This document shows positions 22,641 through 33,540 of a stretch of 42,757 bases of DNA, one piece after another. Below the pieces are notes generated by a model, which had not been told where the DNA came from, did no database searches, and was given only the letters and a program-made list of their open reading frames with translations. Every line of letters starts with the position of its first letter. The first letter of the stretch is position 1. The position numbers and the translations under genes are program-made. Source of the stretch: Welwitschia mirabilis (lineage: Eukaryota; Gnetophyta; Gnetopsida; Welwitschiales); contig JBOZIK010000001.1 in NCBI GenBank assembly GCA_051453625.1, forward strand, positions 225,782,106-225,824,862, given 5' to 3'.

Positions 22641-23065
22641 TAGTCTTACAGAAATGTATAAAGTTAAAATATCCAAGGGTAACAACTATTAGTGCTACTT
22701 TAAAAGGGAACAAAAGGATAAAGAAATCCTTAATTGATATAGGAGGAAGTGTTAATATTATGTCTTTACACATTTGTTAACAACTTAGGTTGAAAAGTAG
22801 AATTAAGCCTATAAGGATTATCTTGGAATTATTAGATACATTAGTAAAGAAACCTTTAGGTAGGATTAAAGATTTGGTAATTCAAATAGAAGAAGTGTTA
22901 TTTCCTATAGATGTGGTTGTGATTGAAGTTAAACATAATGGTGGTTATGCATTATTTCTAAGTAGAGCTTTTTGTGCAATGGTCCATTGTATTATTAATA
23001 CTAGAATAGGAATGATGGAATGTTATTTAGAAAATAAGAAGTTTATTATAAAGAGTATTTGATGG
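22640..23065 (+). pseudogene. Aspartic protease of Athila-like pol (copy C)
   Basis: This is a retroviral-type aspartic protease that would cut the element polyprotein. The active-site motif is DIGGS (22736-22750), close to the DLGAS of Athila proteases, so the catalytic Asp survives. It is followed by VNIMS and, across one stop near 22780, by an LKSRIKPIRIILELLD segment. LFLSRAF (~22953) stands where the flap-distal LILGRPF motif is expected. The frame 22790-23062 is the downstream half. The - strand frame at 22513-22773 is a shadow. Confidence 0.8.
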
Positions 23066-23590
23066 TACTTAAAAAAATATTTAAGTTATGAATTGAGTGT
23101 TAAAGAAGAGATTAAACCTAGTTTATTATTACAACACTATCCACTTAAATAAAAATAATAACTACTTTATGAGCCAACTTTGTTTGATGATCCACTTAAA
23201 TTTGACAAATTGAAAGCTTTTGATGATGATCAACTTGATTTTGAGCATTTAAAAACTGATTATTTTCATTAAGAGAGTAGAACAACTGAAATTGTTAACT
23301 ATGTAGAAGCCCAAGATCTGAGAAAAACTAATAATTTTTATTTTGAGGATAGTTGTCCACTACTACCATCTGGACGACAGTATGAGATGATAATCAATTT
23401 TAATGAAGATTTAACAGAAAATAAAAATCTAAATTTAAATTTGAAATCTTTGTCCAGTGGACTAAAATATATCTTTTTATGTAAGGATTAAAACAAACCT
23501 TTAATAATAAATAAGAATTTATTCCCTCAACAAGAGTCAATCTTAATTCTAAATTCTAAGATTCATGTGCTTGCTTGATCCCACAAATAT
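23066..23590 (+). pseudogene. Protease-RT linker of copy C, degenerate
   Basis: Acidic, broken coding-like sequence (for example LKFDKLKAFDDDQLDFEHLK at ~23195) with no domain I can name. A dyad motif CCATCTGGACGAC lies at 23366-23378. Context suggests the linker between protease and reverse transcriptase. Confidence 0.5.
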
Positions 23591-24430
23591 TTAATAGCCA
23601 TTCCTACCTTTTTTGTTCAATATAAAATCTACCTTGAGAATAATGCAAAACCTATTAAGCAGCCCTAATGTAGACTAAATCTAACCCTTAAATAAATCAT
23701 CAAAGATAAAATCATTAAGTTAATGGATGCTATAATTATTTATAATATAGCTAATAGTGAGTGCATTGGCCCTTTGATGGTAGTATCTAAGAAAGTGGAA
23801 AATGAAGGATGTGCATTGATTTTAGAAAATTAAATTAAGTAACTAAGAAAGATCATTGTACTTTACCTTTCCTTGATTAAATAATTGATAGAATTCAAGG
23901 ACATGATTTTTATTATTTTCTTAATGGATATAGTGGTTACAATCAAGTTTGTAGTGCTAGTGAACATCAGGCTAAAACTACTTTTACTTCACCTTTTGGG
24001 ACTTTTTATTTTAGATGCATGCCTTTGGAACTTTACAATGCTTTAGGTACTTTTTAACATGTAATGATGGGTATTTTTTTAATATATTATAGGATTCAAT
24101 AGAAAATTTTATGAATGACTTCTCAATCTATGGTGAAAGCTTTGAACAAATATTAGAAAGATTATAGAAAGTCCTTAATAGAGGTATTACTAGTGGTATA
24201 CATTTGAGTTGGAATAAAATTTGCTTTTTAGTTGATATTGGAATTGTCTTAGGTTACCATATTTCTGATAAAGGAATTAGGATGGATCTGAAAAAGTGAA
24301 TATCATTAAAAATCTAACTCCTCTAACTAATGTAAAACAAGTTTGATCCTTTCTTGGTCATTGTTATTTTTATCATTGGTTTATTTAAGATCATATAAAA
24401 ATTTGTAAACCTCTTTACTTATTACTTGAA
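23590..24430 (+). pseudogene. Reverse transcriptase of Athila-like pol (copy C)
   Basis: This is a broken RNA-directed DNA polymerase. In order it shows IANSECIGPLMVVSKKVE (~23750), YSGYNQ (23929-23946), TTFTSPFGTF (~23980), MPLELYNA (~24016) and FMNDFSIYGESF (~24108-24143). The last holds the active-site box usually FMDDF; the first catalytic Asp is Asn, a GAT-to-AAT change. VLGYHISDKGI (~24247) is the Athila VLGHKISKKGI block, and SFLGH (~24350) follows. Stops and at least one frameshift interrupt it. Confidence 0.85.
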
Positions 24431-24950
24431 AAAGAAGACAAATTTGATTGAAATGAATCTTTTTAGCTTACTTTTGATGAACTTAAAGATAAAATCTCTT
24501 CTACTCCTATTATAATAGGACCTGATTAGAATGAAGATTTTGAGTTAATGTGTGATGCTAATAATTTTGCCATTAGGGGGATGCTTAGTCAAAAATATAA
24601 AAATGATTTTAATGTCATATCTTATCATAGTAAGACTATGTTTAAATATCAAATAAATTATACTTCTATAGAAAAAGAAATATTAGCAATTATTTTTTTC
24701 CCTAATATGCTTAGACATTATCTTTTAGGATTTCATACAAATGTTTATACCAACCATGTAACAATTAGATACCTTATGAGTAAGAAATATTTAAGTGCTA
24801 GACCTATTAGATGGATACTCCTTGTGTAAGTATTTAATTTAACTATCATTAATAAAGCAAAAAAGCATAATAGTGTAGTGAATCATTTGTTATGTCTTTC
24901 ATCCTCTCTTGATGATCTTATGATTGATGGTTCTTTTCTAGATGAATAAA
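24431..24950 (+). pseudogene. RNase H of Athila-like pol (copy C)
   Basis: RNase H removes RNA from the RNA-DNA hybrid during reverse transcription. A 93-codon open stretch (24548-24829) begins MCDANNFAIRGMLSQ, the MCDASDYAVGAVLGQ block. It continues with VISYHSKT, YTSIEKEILAI, VYTNHVTIRYL and RWILLV, all typical of plant Athila elements. After a stop, NHLLCLSSSLDD (~24886) stands for the DHLSRL end of the domain. Confidence 0.87.
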
Positions 24951-26250
24951 TTTTTGTTATATTTTCTACTCATCCTTATCATTGCTATGCTAATATTGTT
25001 AATTACCTTATTACCATAAACATACCATAATATTAGACTTATAATTATAAAAAATCATTTCTCCATAAAATAGATGATTATGAATGAATAAAGCCACATC
25101 TTTATTATAGGTGTAAAGACCAAATTCTGTGAAAATTTATGCCTGATTGGGAAAAATATAATATCCTTCATCTTTATCATAGTGGTATTTGTAGAGGTTA
25201 TTTTAGTGGATAGAAAATATTTATGAAAATTTTTAACTTTGATTTTTATTAGCTTACTTTTTTTTAGGATTCTTTTGATTTTCCTAGAAGGTGTGATGCT
25301 TGTCAATGTTATGGTAGCCTATTCATGCTTAAAAAATTCCCCTTAAATCCATTTTTAAATGTGAAAATTTTAATTATTGAGAAATTGATTTTACAGACCC
25401 AATTAACCCACCTTCTAATGATAAGAATTATATTTTGATGGTTATAGATTATGTTACTAAATGGGTTGAAGCTATTTCCACTTCTATGAATGATGCCCGA
25501 ACTATTTGTACTTTTATTAGAACTAAAATTTTTTAATGTTTTGGTTTTTCTAGGATTATTATTAGTGATTAAGGAATTATTTTATAAATCAAATTTTTAG
25601 AAAATTTCTTTTATTTATTAGAATATAACATAGAGTAACTTGTTCTTATCATCCACAAACCAATAGTCAAGCCAAAAATGCAAATAAAGAAATTAAGAAA
25701 ATGCTAAAAAACTTGTTTCTATTAATAAGAAATCTTGGTCTTCTAAACTTAATGATGTTTTTTAATATTGTTATACTACTTCGTGTAATTCTCTTGGTTT
25801 TTCATCTTATGAACTTGCATATAGAAAAGTTTGTGTTTTACCTACTGATGTGTGTTATAATTCTTATTGTGCTTCTTATTAACTTAATCTTATAGATATT
25901 TATGAAAATCTTAAACATATATTAGCCCAACTAGATTACATAGATGAAAAATGTACTTGTCCTATACATTATCAATTAATTCACAAAGTCCAAGCTATGT
26001 TCAAACATGATAGAAAGTATCTTCATAAAAGTTTAAACCTAGATAATTTGTACTTTTATACAATACTAGGGAACATTTTTTACATAACAAGTTTACCTCT
26101 AAATGATTAGGTCCTTATCTTATAGATAAGGTACATTTTAATGATTCTATTGAGATTTTCAACTTAGAAATTAAGGAGATTCAGAAATTTAATGAAAAAA
26201 GGTTAAAAATATATGAAAAATATTTTAATGCAACTTAAACATGGTAGAAG
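24951..26250 (+). pseudogene. Integrase of Athila-like pol (copy C)
   Basis: The N-terminal zinc-binding region has HLYHSGICRGYF (~25172-25207) and CDACQ (~25290). The core has TGA (25378-25380) at the Trp codon kept in copy A, then a surviving IDF Asp, which is Asn in A and B. IISD is followed by TAA at 25570-25572, where B has CAG. PQTNSQAK keeps CAA at 25668-25670, where A and B have TAG. NKEIKKML, SYELAYRKVC (~25805) and a C-terminal NEKRLKIYE segment follow. The frames at 25055-25306 (- strand) and 25701-25895 are shadows. Confidence 0.85.
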
Positions 26251-28500
26251 CATCTATTTTGAAGGTTCCCCTCAATGAGAAGAACTTCCACCCTCTCATT
26301 AACTAAATTCTTTCTTAGCTTATTTCTTTGATAAAGGCTATGATATCACTTGATCATCTTTTAATCTTGACTTATATGCTGTTTTATGAAGTTTCCATTA
26401 CTAGTATTCATACTTGGGCATTTTATAGTGATAAGATTGAATTCACCTAATCTTAAGACATTCCCATATCTATGAACTTCACTTTGAAGGAAGATTCCTT
26501 AGTTCTTTTACTTTTTTTTTAATGGTATGAGGTCTTTGATTATTTAGATGTGTTCCTTTTTATCTTTCATCTCATTTATTTACCTTCATATTTTTGAGTG
26601 TGTGATCATGTGGGAATTATTCCAAAAAGGAAAAAGGCTAGAGAGAGAGAAAGAAATAAAAGAAAATAATGATTATGATATATTGTATTAACGCTTAAAA
26701 AAAAGACATGATCACAATGATATCCTATCACACTAGGATAAATTTCACTGAAAGAAACCTTTGGCAATGTTGATAGCTATGGGAACTCCACCAGGGGGTT
26801 AATTAGCCATGCTTCATGGGTCCTTACTTCTTTGGCTATGATTACATTCCCCTTATCATTGAAAGGTTGTAATAAAATTTAAGGTTATGGGATCAGTGGT
26901 GTTTTTGATATCATTAGAGGCATTACTTATTCCCTAGACTCTTAGTATTCTCATATGATCATTTCACTTTTAACGATTTGGATGTTTTTTGAGGTGTGAG
27001 TAGGTGAGTTCATTTCTAAGTAGCTTTAGATCTTATCATTCATTATTCTAAGCATATAATCTTTGGTATTATTATAATTAGTATCTTTTTAAATAAAACA
27101 TTATAGAGTTAATACATTTTTTTATGCATTTTTACTTAGATGGCTTTATGATGTCTTTCACAAGGGTTTGCTAGGTTAGAATTTAGGATAGGTAAGAAAT
27201 CTTCTTTATGTTTCTTATGTCCACTTTTATTCTATTTTTCTTGGGCTTTTTAGTTTGTTAGTTTAAAGTCATTTATGTGATTTCTTATCTTCACTTAGGA
27301 TCTTATTGTTTAGTAGTTTCCTTGATTTTATTCATGAAATATCATGTTAAATTTCTTTTAGCATTTTAAATATTTTATGCTTCATATTTTTTATAATATT
27401 TCTTATATCATTTGAAGTTCTATATTTTTTTCTTATTTATTTTTGAGTTTGAGCATATTTGTCTAATCTTATTTATTAGGTTTCAACCTAGTTAGTATGT
27501 TTTTCTTAGCACTATTTTTCATTTGTTTTGAGTTTTTTACATCATCCTAATTTGTCATGATTTTTCATTGTTCCCTCTTTTTTCAAGCTTTCTGATAAAT
27601 TCTATTTCCTTCATGCTGATATCTGAGCCTAACTTACTTGGCTAACATCTTAATTTTTGAGAAAATTTTCAAAGTTACATTGTCCACTTGGTCTTCTAAA
27701 TGACACAGGAAAATGACAATAAGATTTTTTTTGAGAGTCATCATAGGGTTGTCATCTAAACAACTTAACTGGATAATAGTGTCATAAAACCATGAGTTAA
27801 AATATTTTTTATTATTTTTCTTCATTTATCTATAATTTATGGCCATTTATTTAAGAGATGATAGTCTCCTTAGTTACTGCTATCATGCTAGAACTTGTCC
27901 TAGCTAGATTTCCTCACCGGATCCCCAGATTTTTGTGATTTTTCGAAATGAGGAATATTTTTCTCTCCCTCATCCTCTTTAATTTTTTCTTCTGTTTCTC
28001 AGCCTTTCAACATATAGTTGTCACGTATGTTATTTTGTTTTTCACACTCTTTAGTCAAGAACTTAGGAATTTGATTTTTACCATGTATTTTAAAAGATAG
28101 AATAAATTGTGCATTTTACGAGATAATATTAGGTTTTTACATTTCACACTTATTTTCTCATAAACTATAAGTCAAAATGTAGTGATCCTTTAAAGAAAAT
28201 TAATTAGTTCGATGTGTTCTACATTTCTAGTGGATTATATTTTTTATTTGAGAACATAGATTTTTCACCTTACATGGGGCCCATCTAAAACATGCTTTCT
28301 ATACTTTTTGTGCATTTTACAATTTTCTTCACACAACTATGTAATATAGGACATATTGACATTTTTGAGAGGGGTGGGACATATATTCATAATTTTTCAC
28401 ATTTTTAATTGATTTTTGAGGACATTTTGACCATCCACATGATGTATTTTAGCTATGTCCATTAGATCTTGTGTGACTTATTGCGTATTTTTGATTGAGT
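26251..28500 (+). other. Spacer between pol and the third ORF, copy C
   Basis: About 2.2 kb, aligned with the spacers of copies A and B. No coherent frame. T-rich stretches run from 27300 to 28400, and dyad-motif relatives appear at about 27679 and 27770. The - strand frame at 27634-27825 is unsupported. Confidence 0.55.
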
Positions 28501-29239
28501 AGGCCCTGTACATGTAAATTTAGATAGGTTGAGGCTAATTATGAAGTTTTTAAATATAAAATGAGCCCATTAGGTCCATCAGAGGTAGAATGCATAGAGG
28601 TTGTGCATCCCCCACCTTGACATAGGAGATCTCTTACTATTCAGATTGATATTATCCAAGTCGAGAGATATTTTGTGGATTTTATGAGTTGGTTAGAGAT
28701 AGAGGTTGATCACAGGCTTACTGATTTATAGCTCTGATGGATTTTAGATGTGCATGAAGCTTAATATGTTTCAAAGACCAAGGAATTCTACAATACCATG
28801 CATATTGAGTAATGCCATGATTCTTATGGATACCTAGTAGATATGATTATATCTTTGATTCAGGACCACGAGATAGCAGTAATACCAAACCACATTATAG
28901 TTGTGACAAATATAGATGGTATTGGAAGTCTTTATGTATATTTTGCTAGTGGTACAGAGAAGCATCATACATATGGCACAACATTAGATATTCTAGTATA
29001 TTTAACTCTAGATAGGTGGGGTGTTTTAGTAACATAGTTGACCCCTACCTATTGCATTTTTCATAGAGAACTGATTCATAACATCAATTCATCTTTCCAT
29101 GATAATCATACCATGATGTCTCATATACAAAATTAACAGCATTTAGGCAGGGTAAGTAGATGGAGTTGTCCAAATTTTTATGGAGGATACTTAGTTCTAT
29201 AATGGAAGCACGATAGTTATAGATATTAGGATACTCATC

Positions 29240-29341
29240 CCAAAGCCCATGGACGAGCAATGCCTTATGCATATACAGACAATTTAGACAATTTAGTATA
29301 CCAAAGCCCATGGACGAGCAATGCCTTATGCATATACAGAC
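29240..29341 (+). repeat. Exact 41-bp duplication, period 61 bp
   Basis: A 41-bp stretch starting CCAAAGCCCATGGACGAGCA occurs at 29240 and again at 29301 without any mismatch; the spacer is AATTTAGACAATTTAGTATA. Copy B has one equivalent (~9527). The duplicate is therefore recent compared with the decay of the element, or an assembly error. Confidence 0.9.
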
Positions 29342-29495
29342 TTTATCTTACTATTTATAGGACAGAGGTATACAAGTACCAGCAGAAGAAGAGAGACCTT
29401 AGGTTTAGAGACCTATGGTTGGAATTTTCTTAAAGTAGATCTAGGCCTTCTTAGTAGATACCACTAAGACCACTAAAGGTTTTATTGATAGAGCT

Positions 29496-29558
29496 ATCTT
29501 AACACTTAATCAGAGGATCCAAATTATTAAGAGAAGAGTGTAGTACTCTAAGGAGCAT
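29496..29558 (+). repeat. Heptad (21-bp) array of copy C, three units
   Basis: Units ILTLNQR, IQIIKRR and V-stop-YSKEH, aligned with the first and the last two of the seven units in copy B. Confidence 0.7.
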
Positions 29559-29566
29559 CTAATGGA

Positions 29567-30354
29567 NNNNNNNNNNNNNNNNNNNNNNNNNNNNNNNNNN
29601 NNNNNNNNNNNNNNNNNNNNNNNNNNNNNNNNNNNNNNNNNNNNNNNNNNNNNNNNNNNNNNNNNNNNNNNNNNNNNNNNNNNNNNNNNNNNNNNNNNNN
29701 NNNNNNNNNNNNNNNNNNNNNNNNNNNNNNNNNNNNNNNNNNNNNNNNNNNNNNNNNNNNNNNNNNNNNNNNNNNNNNNNNNNNNNNNNNNNNNNNNNNN
29801 NNNNNNNNNNNNNNNNNNNNNNNNNNNNNNNNNNNNNNNNNNNNNNNNNNNNNNNNNNNNNNNNNNNNNNNNNNNNNNNNNNNNNNNNNNNNNNNNNNNN
29901 NNNNNNNNNNNNNNNNNNNNNNNNNNNNNNNNNNNNNNNNNNNNNNNNNNNNNNNNNNNNNNNNNNNNNNNNNNNNNNNNNNNNNNNNNNNNNNNNNNNN
30001 NNNNNNNNNNNNNNNNNNNNNNNNNNNNNNNNNNNNNNNNNNNNNNNNNNNNNNNNNNNNNNNNNNNNNNNNNNNNNNNNNNNNNNNNNNNNNNNNNNNN
30101 NNNNNNNNNNNNNNNNNNNNNNNNNNNNNNNNNNNNNNNNNNNNNNNNNNNNNNNNNNNNNNNNNNNNNNNNNNNNNNNNNNNNNNNNNNNNNNNNNNNN
30201 NNNNNNNNNNNNNNNNNNNNNNNNNNNNNNNNNNNNNNNNNNNNNNNNNNNNNNNNNNNNNNNNNNNNNNNNNNNNNNNNNNNNNNNNNNNNNNNNNNNN
30301 NNNNNNNNNNNNNNNNNNNNNNNNNNNNNNNNNNNNNNNNNNNNNNNNNNNNNN
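29567..30354. other. Assembly gap (788 N), probably overestimated
   Basis: By comparison with copy B (about 9875-9935) only some 60-80 bp of third-ORF sequence should be missing. Confidence 0.9.
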
Positions 30355-30490
30355 AGGCATTTCGAGTATAGGGATATGAGATAACATGTTCTATCTCCAC
30401 ATTATTGGATCTTCATTTCTCTCTAGATCATGAGCATCCTTCCTCTTCTCTTCTTATACTTGAGTTTGCTACTCATTCTAAGTTCATCAT

Positions 30491-31029
30491 GTGATGACGA
30501 AGGGAGTGATTTATGTATGTGATATTTTGTATCTTTCCCTCCATATATATTATACTAAAAAACTCATGTTATATATATATATACACATCTTATTTTGAGG
30601 TTCAGCATGGTGTACATTTCTTTGAATTTCATGCATATTTACCATTTATATAGTTATTAATGAAAATTGTTTATATTTCTTGTGATCATTTTCTTTTTCT
30701 ACTACATATTTTAGTGGGGGACTATTGATTATTAGTATATTTATTGATTATCTATTTGAAAATTTCTATCATAGGTTTCTATTTTTTGAGAACATTATTT
30801 TAGCCTATCATCATCCATATTATCCAAATGATAACCCAGACAACCACATAATTAGTGCACTACATAGGTGAAATGTTAATTTTTCTATTTTTAACAATTC
30901 AGTTTACATCTCTGAGATTTCTAAAATTTTTTTGATATTATTTTTCAATTCCTTAGTTTTTTTTATTCCTACTTAAGTTAGCTCACAATCATAGTTATCC
31001 ATCTAGTTTTGTCAAAGACTGATAAGGCT
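30491..31029 (+). other. 3' untranslated region of copy C
   Basis: Aligned with 10066-10606 of copy B. It contains ATTATCCAAATGAT (30819-30832) paired with a second half-site-like AACCCAGAC. No coding signal. Confidence 0.6.
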
Positions 31030-31040
31030 AAGTGAGGGGA
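31030..31040 (+). promoter_or_regulatory. Polypurine tract of copy C
   Basis: AAGTGAGGGGA, two bases before the LTR start TGTTGCGATGCC. Confidence 0.8.
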
Positions 31041-31042
31041 TA

Positions 31043-32305
31043 TGTTGCGATGCCAACTTATATGTATTTGATAAAGTATTTTATGTAGTTTTGTGAAATA
31101 TTAGATAGGTTTATGCTAGATTTTGATGATAATAGAGAGATAAGAAGAATAACTCAAAAAATGCAATTTTCATTACATTTTACAACATTTTAAGTAGTTT
31201 ATAATATTTTCTATTTGAATTAAAATTCCTACAAATATTAAGGCTAATGTAATACATGAAAAACTATAAAAATCCTATCATCCACCTCATCATCTGGACG
31301 ATTGTGTAGATGTTAGAACATTTAAACAAAAGAGGATGCTGACTAGGATCAATCTAATAGCTGATGTGGGAATTCTTATGAGGTGGGATAATCTTCTGTG
31401 TTATCTGGAAAACTAGTAGAATGATATCTGAAATAGATGCTTCACCAAATTTCACTTAACTTTGGCCCTTTATTTCTTAGTATCTTATGCGGTTGTTAAG
31501 ATTGTGTCGCATCTATTAGTCTTGATTATTATAAGTTTGTTTTGTTAATAAATATCAACTTTGCCCTCAACTCCTACTTATCTTCATTTACATTAGAAAT
31601 TCTTATGACAGGAGATCAAAGGACTAGATATCCATCCATTTTTATTATATAGAGACCTCTTTATTAGTATTGGGTTGTATCCTCCATTGATGTGCTGCTA
31701 CTTTCTAACATGGATGTTGGTTTGATTTTAATTCAAAACTCTATTCTTCTTTTATATCTTTATTTTTTGCATGACTCTTATGGTTTATGTTTCTTTTGAT
31801 TCCATGAAAAATTCTTTATTTATACATATCATGAGGATAACCTTTATTAAGATTAAGATTTATTAGTTTAAATGCATTGTATTTTCTTTTCTAGATTAAC
31901 TTTGCATAGTTTCATATTCTATTTGACATATCTCATAGCTTAGTTTGGTCTCAATTTAGTAATGGCATCTCTTGCTTGATCTAGATTATATAAGACCAAT
32001 CTCTGTGATATCTTGATTTAGTAATTAGATAGAAGTTTTACTTAATTTAGTTTTTTATTTGATTTGTATAAGTTTATTCGCATTATTATTTTTGCATTAT
32101 TATTTTATTTCTACTTTAAAAGATATATTATGTTTCATTTTTAAAGTTAGTTATATTTCTTTTTACCTATGCCTTTATTGAGAATACAACATGTGGGTCA
32201 CTCTCATCTATATTAGTATGTTGTATTATGCAAAATCTATATTTATCTGTGAAGGACAAGATCTTCTTAAGAGCGTAATTGTTTGCACAAATATGTACTG
32301 CAACA
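31043..32305 (+). repeat. 3' LTR of copy C (1263 bp)
   Basis: Begins TGTTGCGATGCCAACTTA and ends GTACTGCAACA. Aligned along its length with the 5' LTR at roughly 90% identity by eye. Contains the dyad motif ATCATCTGGACGAT (31289-31302) and AATAAATA (31547-31554). Confidence 0.88.
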
Positions 32306-32310
32306 ACCTC

Positions 32311-33540
32311 CTTTCTTGAATTATAATTCTTCTAATTTCTATACCACATGCATTAAATTTCACTAGTAAAATATAGAAAGGCAAATGTAGGACATTAATA
32401 ATGCTCTTTTTCAATTACTCAAATGATTTTTCTACCTTCTTAGTCTACTTGAAGGCTTAATCCTTCTTAATGATAGCTAACATTAGTGGGTAGATATTAT
32501 TGAAATTCTTGATGAATATTTTGTAAAAGCTTGGTAATCCATGAAAAAAATAAGTGTCCCTTACTGATGTTGTATGAACCAATTCAAAATAGCATTTATG
32601 TTTTCTAAATCCATTTTGATTCTATCTTTGGAGACAAGTGTCCTAAGAAACACTAGCTCTAGCTAGGAAAAGGTACACTTCTTTTTATTTATCATTAACT
32701 ACTATTGTTTTAACCTTTAAAGAACTCTTATTAAATGTTCTCTATGCTTCTTAATATTCTTACTAAACATTAAAACATCATCTAAAAAATAATAATAAAC
32801 TTTTCAAGAAAAGGCTTTAATACCTATGTCATTAACCTCATGAATGTACTTGGAGCATATATTAATATAAATGATATATTAGCCATTTATGTAATCCATA
32901 TGAGATATTAAACACTATCTTCCACCATTTTCTTCTTGAATAAAAATTTAATGATATCCACTCTTTAAATCTATTTTACTAAAAATAGACTATTCTATTC
33001 AACAATTCATGATATGATTCATTTGAGGCATATAAAAGTGATGCGTGATGGTTATCTTATTAATGGATCTTGAATCAATACACATGTGCAATACCTTTAT
33101 ATCCTTATTTGGAGTTAATACTATTAGAAAAAAGCACAATAACAAATTTTTCTTGATCAATATTTTTCTTAGAAACTCTTGTACCTATCTACTTATCTCT
33201 TTTCTTTTGCATGTTGTCATTCTATATGATGCTTTATTTGGGAGTGAATTACTAGGTACTAGATATATATAATGATATATGCTTCTAATAGGTAATAAAT
33301 CATAAGGAAAATTATCAATAAAAATATTTATAACGAATTTCAATACATCTTTTAGCTCCATTAGATACTTCTTCAACTATTGTTTTGGAGATATCCTTAA
33401 TATTATCACCCTACCATAACCTTTTTATTTTATTATATCTAGCACCTCCTTCATTCCTAAGAATCATATACCTATCTTTTGCTCTAAAATATCTTTTGAA
33501 TTAATTTTTAATGAAATTTCAATAATTTCATTATTGATTT
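32311..33540 (-). pseudogene. Reverse transcriptase and start of RNase H of element D
   Basis: Read right to left. HYIYLVPSNSLPNKASYRM (33290-33230) is the HHIDLVPGSSLPNKAPYRM entry to reverse transcriptase, followed by VLTPNKDIKVLHMCIDSRSI. SKIDLKSGYH lies at 32980-32951. FLDD, the active-site box with both Asp retained, lies at 32788-32777. VFLGH follows at ~32645, then FLGFPSFYKIFIKNF (~32550-32505). RNase H begins with LLVKFNACGIEI (~32365) and stops at IQERR, exactly at copy C. Stops and frameshifts are frequent. The frames at 32226-32414 and 33185-33376 on this strand are surviving pieces; 33045-33272 (+) is a shadow. Confidence 0.85.

Larger units (their letters stand above)
28500..30490 (+). 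pseudogene. Third ORF (env-like position) of copy C, with internal gap
   Basis: Homologous to 8758-10065 of copy B. One frame is readable from about 28617 to 29120 with only seven or so stops; its longest open part is 28843-29037 (QDHEIAVIPNHIIVV and onward). Patches shared with B are the IA(I/V)(L/I)P.HI.V segment, TEKH and a RELIHNI-type segment (~29067). A 61-bp-period tandem duplication at 29240-29342 disrupts the middle. Three heptad units lie at 29496-29558, just before the 788-N gap. The product is unidentified; the position after pol matches the env-like ORF of Athila-type elements, but I see no membrane segment. Confidence 0.6.
20615..32305 (+). mobile_element. Athila-like Ty3/gypsy element, copy C (nearly full length, nested in D)
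   Basis: Complete layout: 5' LTR 20615-22328, PBS 22332-22349, protease, reverse transcriptase, RNase H, integrase, spacer, third ORF, polypurine tract 31030-31040 and 3' LTR 31043-32305. The flanks GACTC (20610-20614) and ACCTC (32306-32310) look like a decayed 5-bp target site duplication. Joining the flanks with one such copy brings element D's RNase H back into frame. LTR identity is about 90% by eye over 200 bp. Only ~290 bp lie between the PBS and protease, so gag is missing. All coding parts carry stops. Confidence 0.88.
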
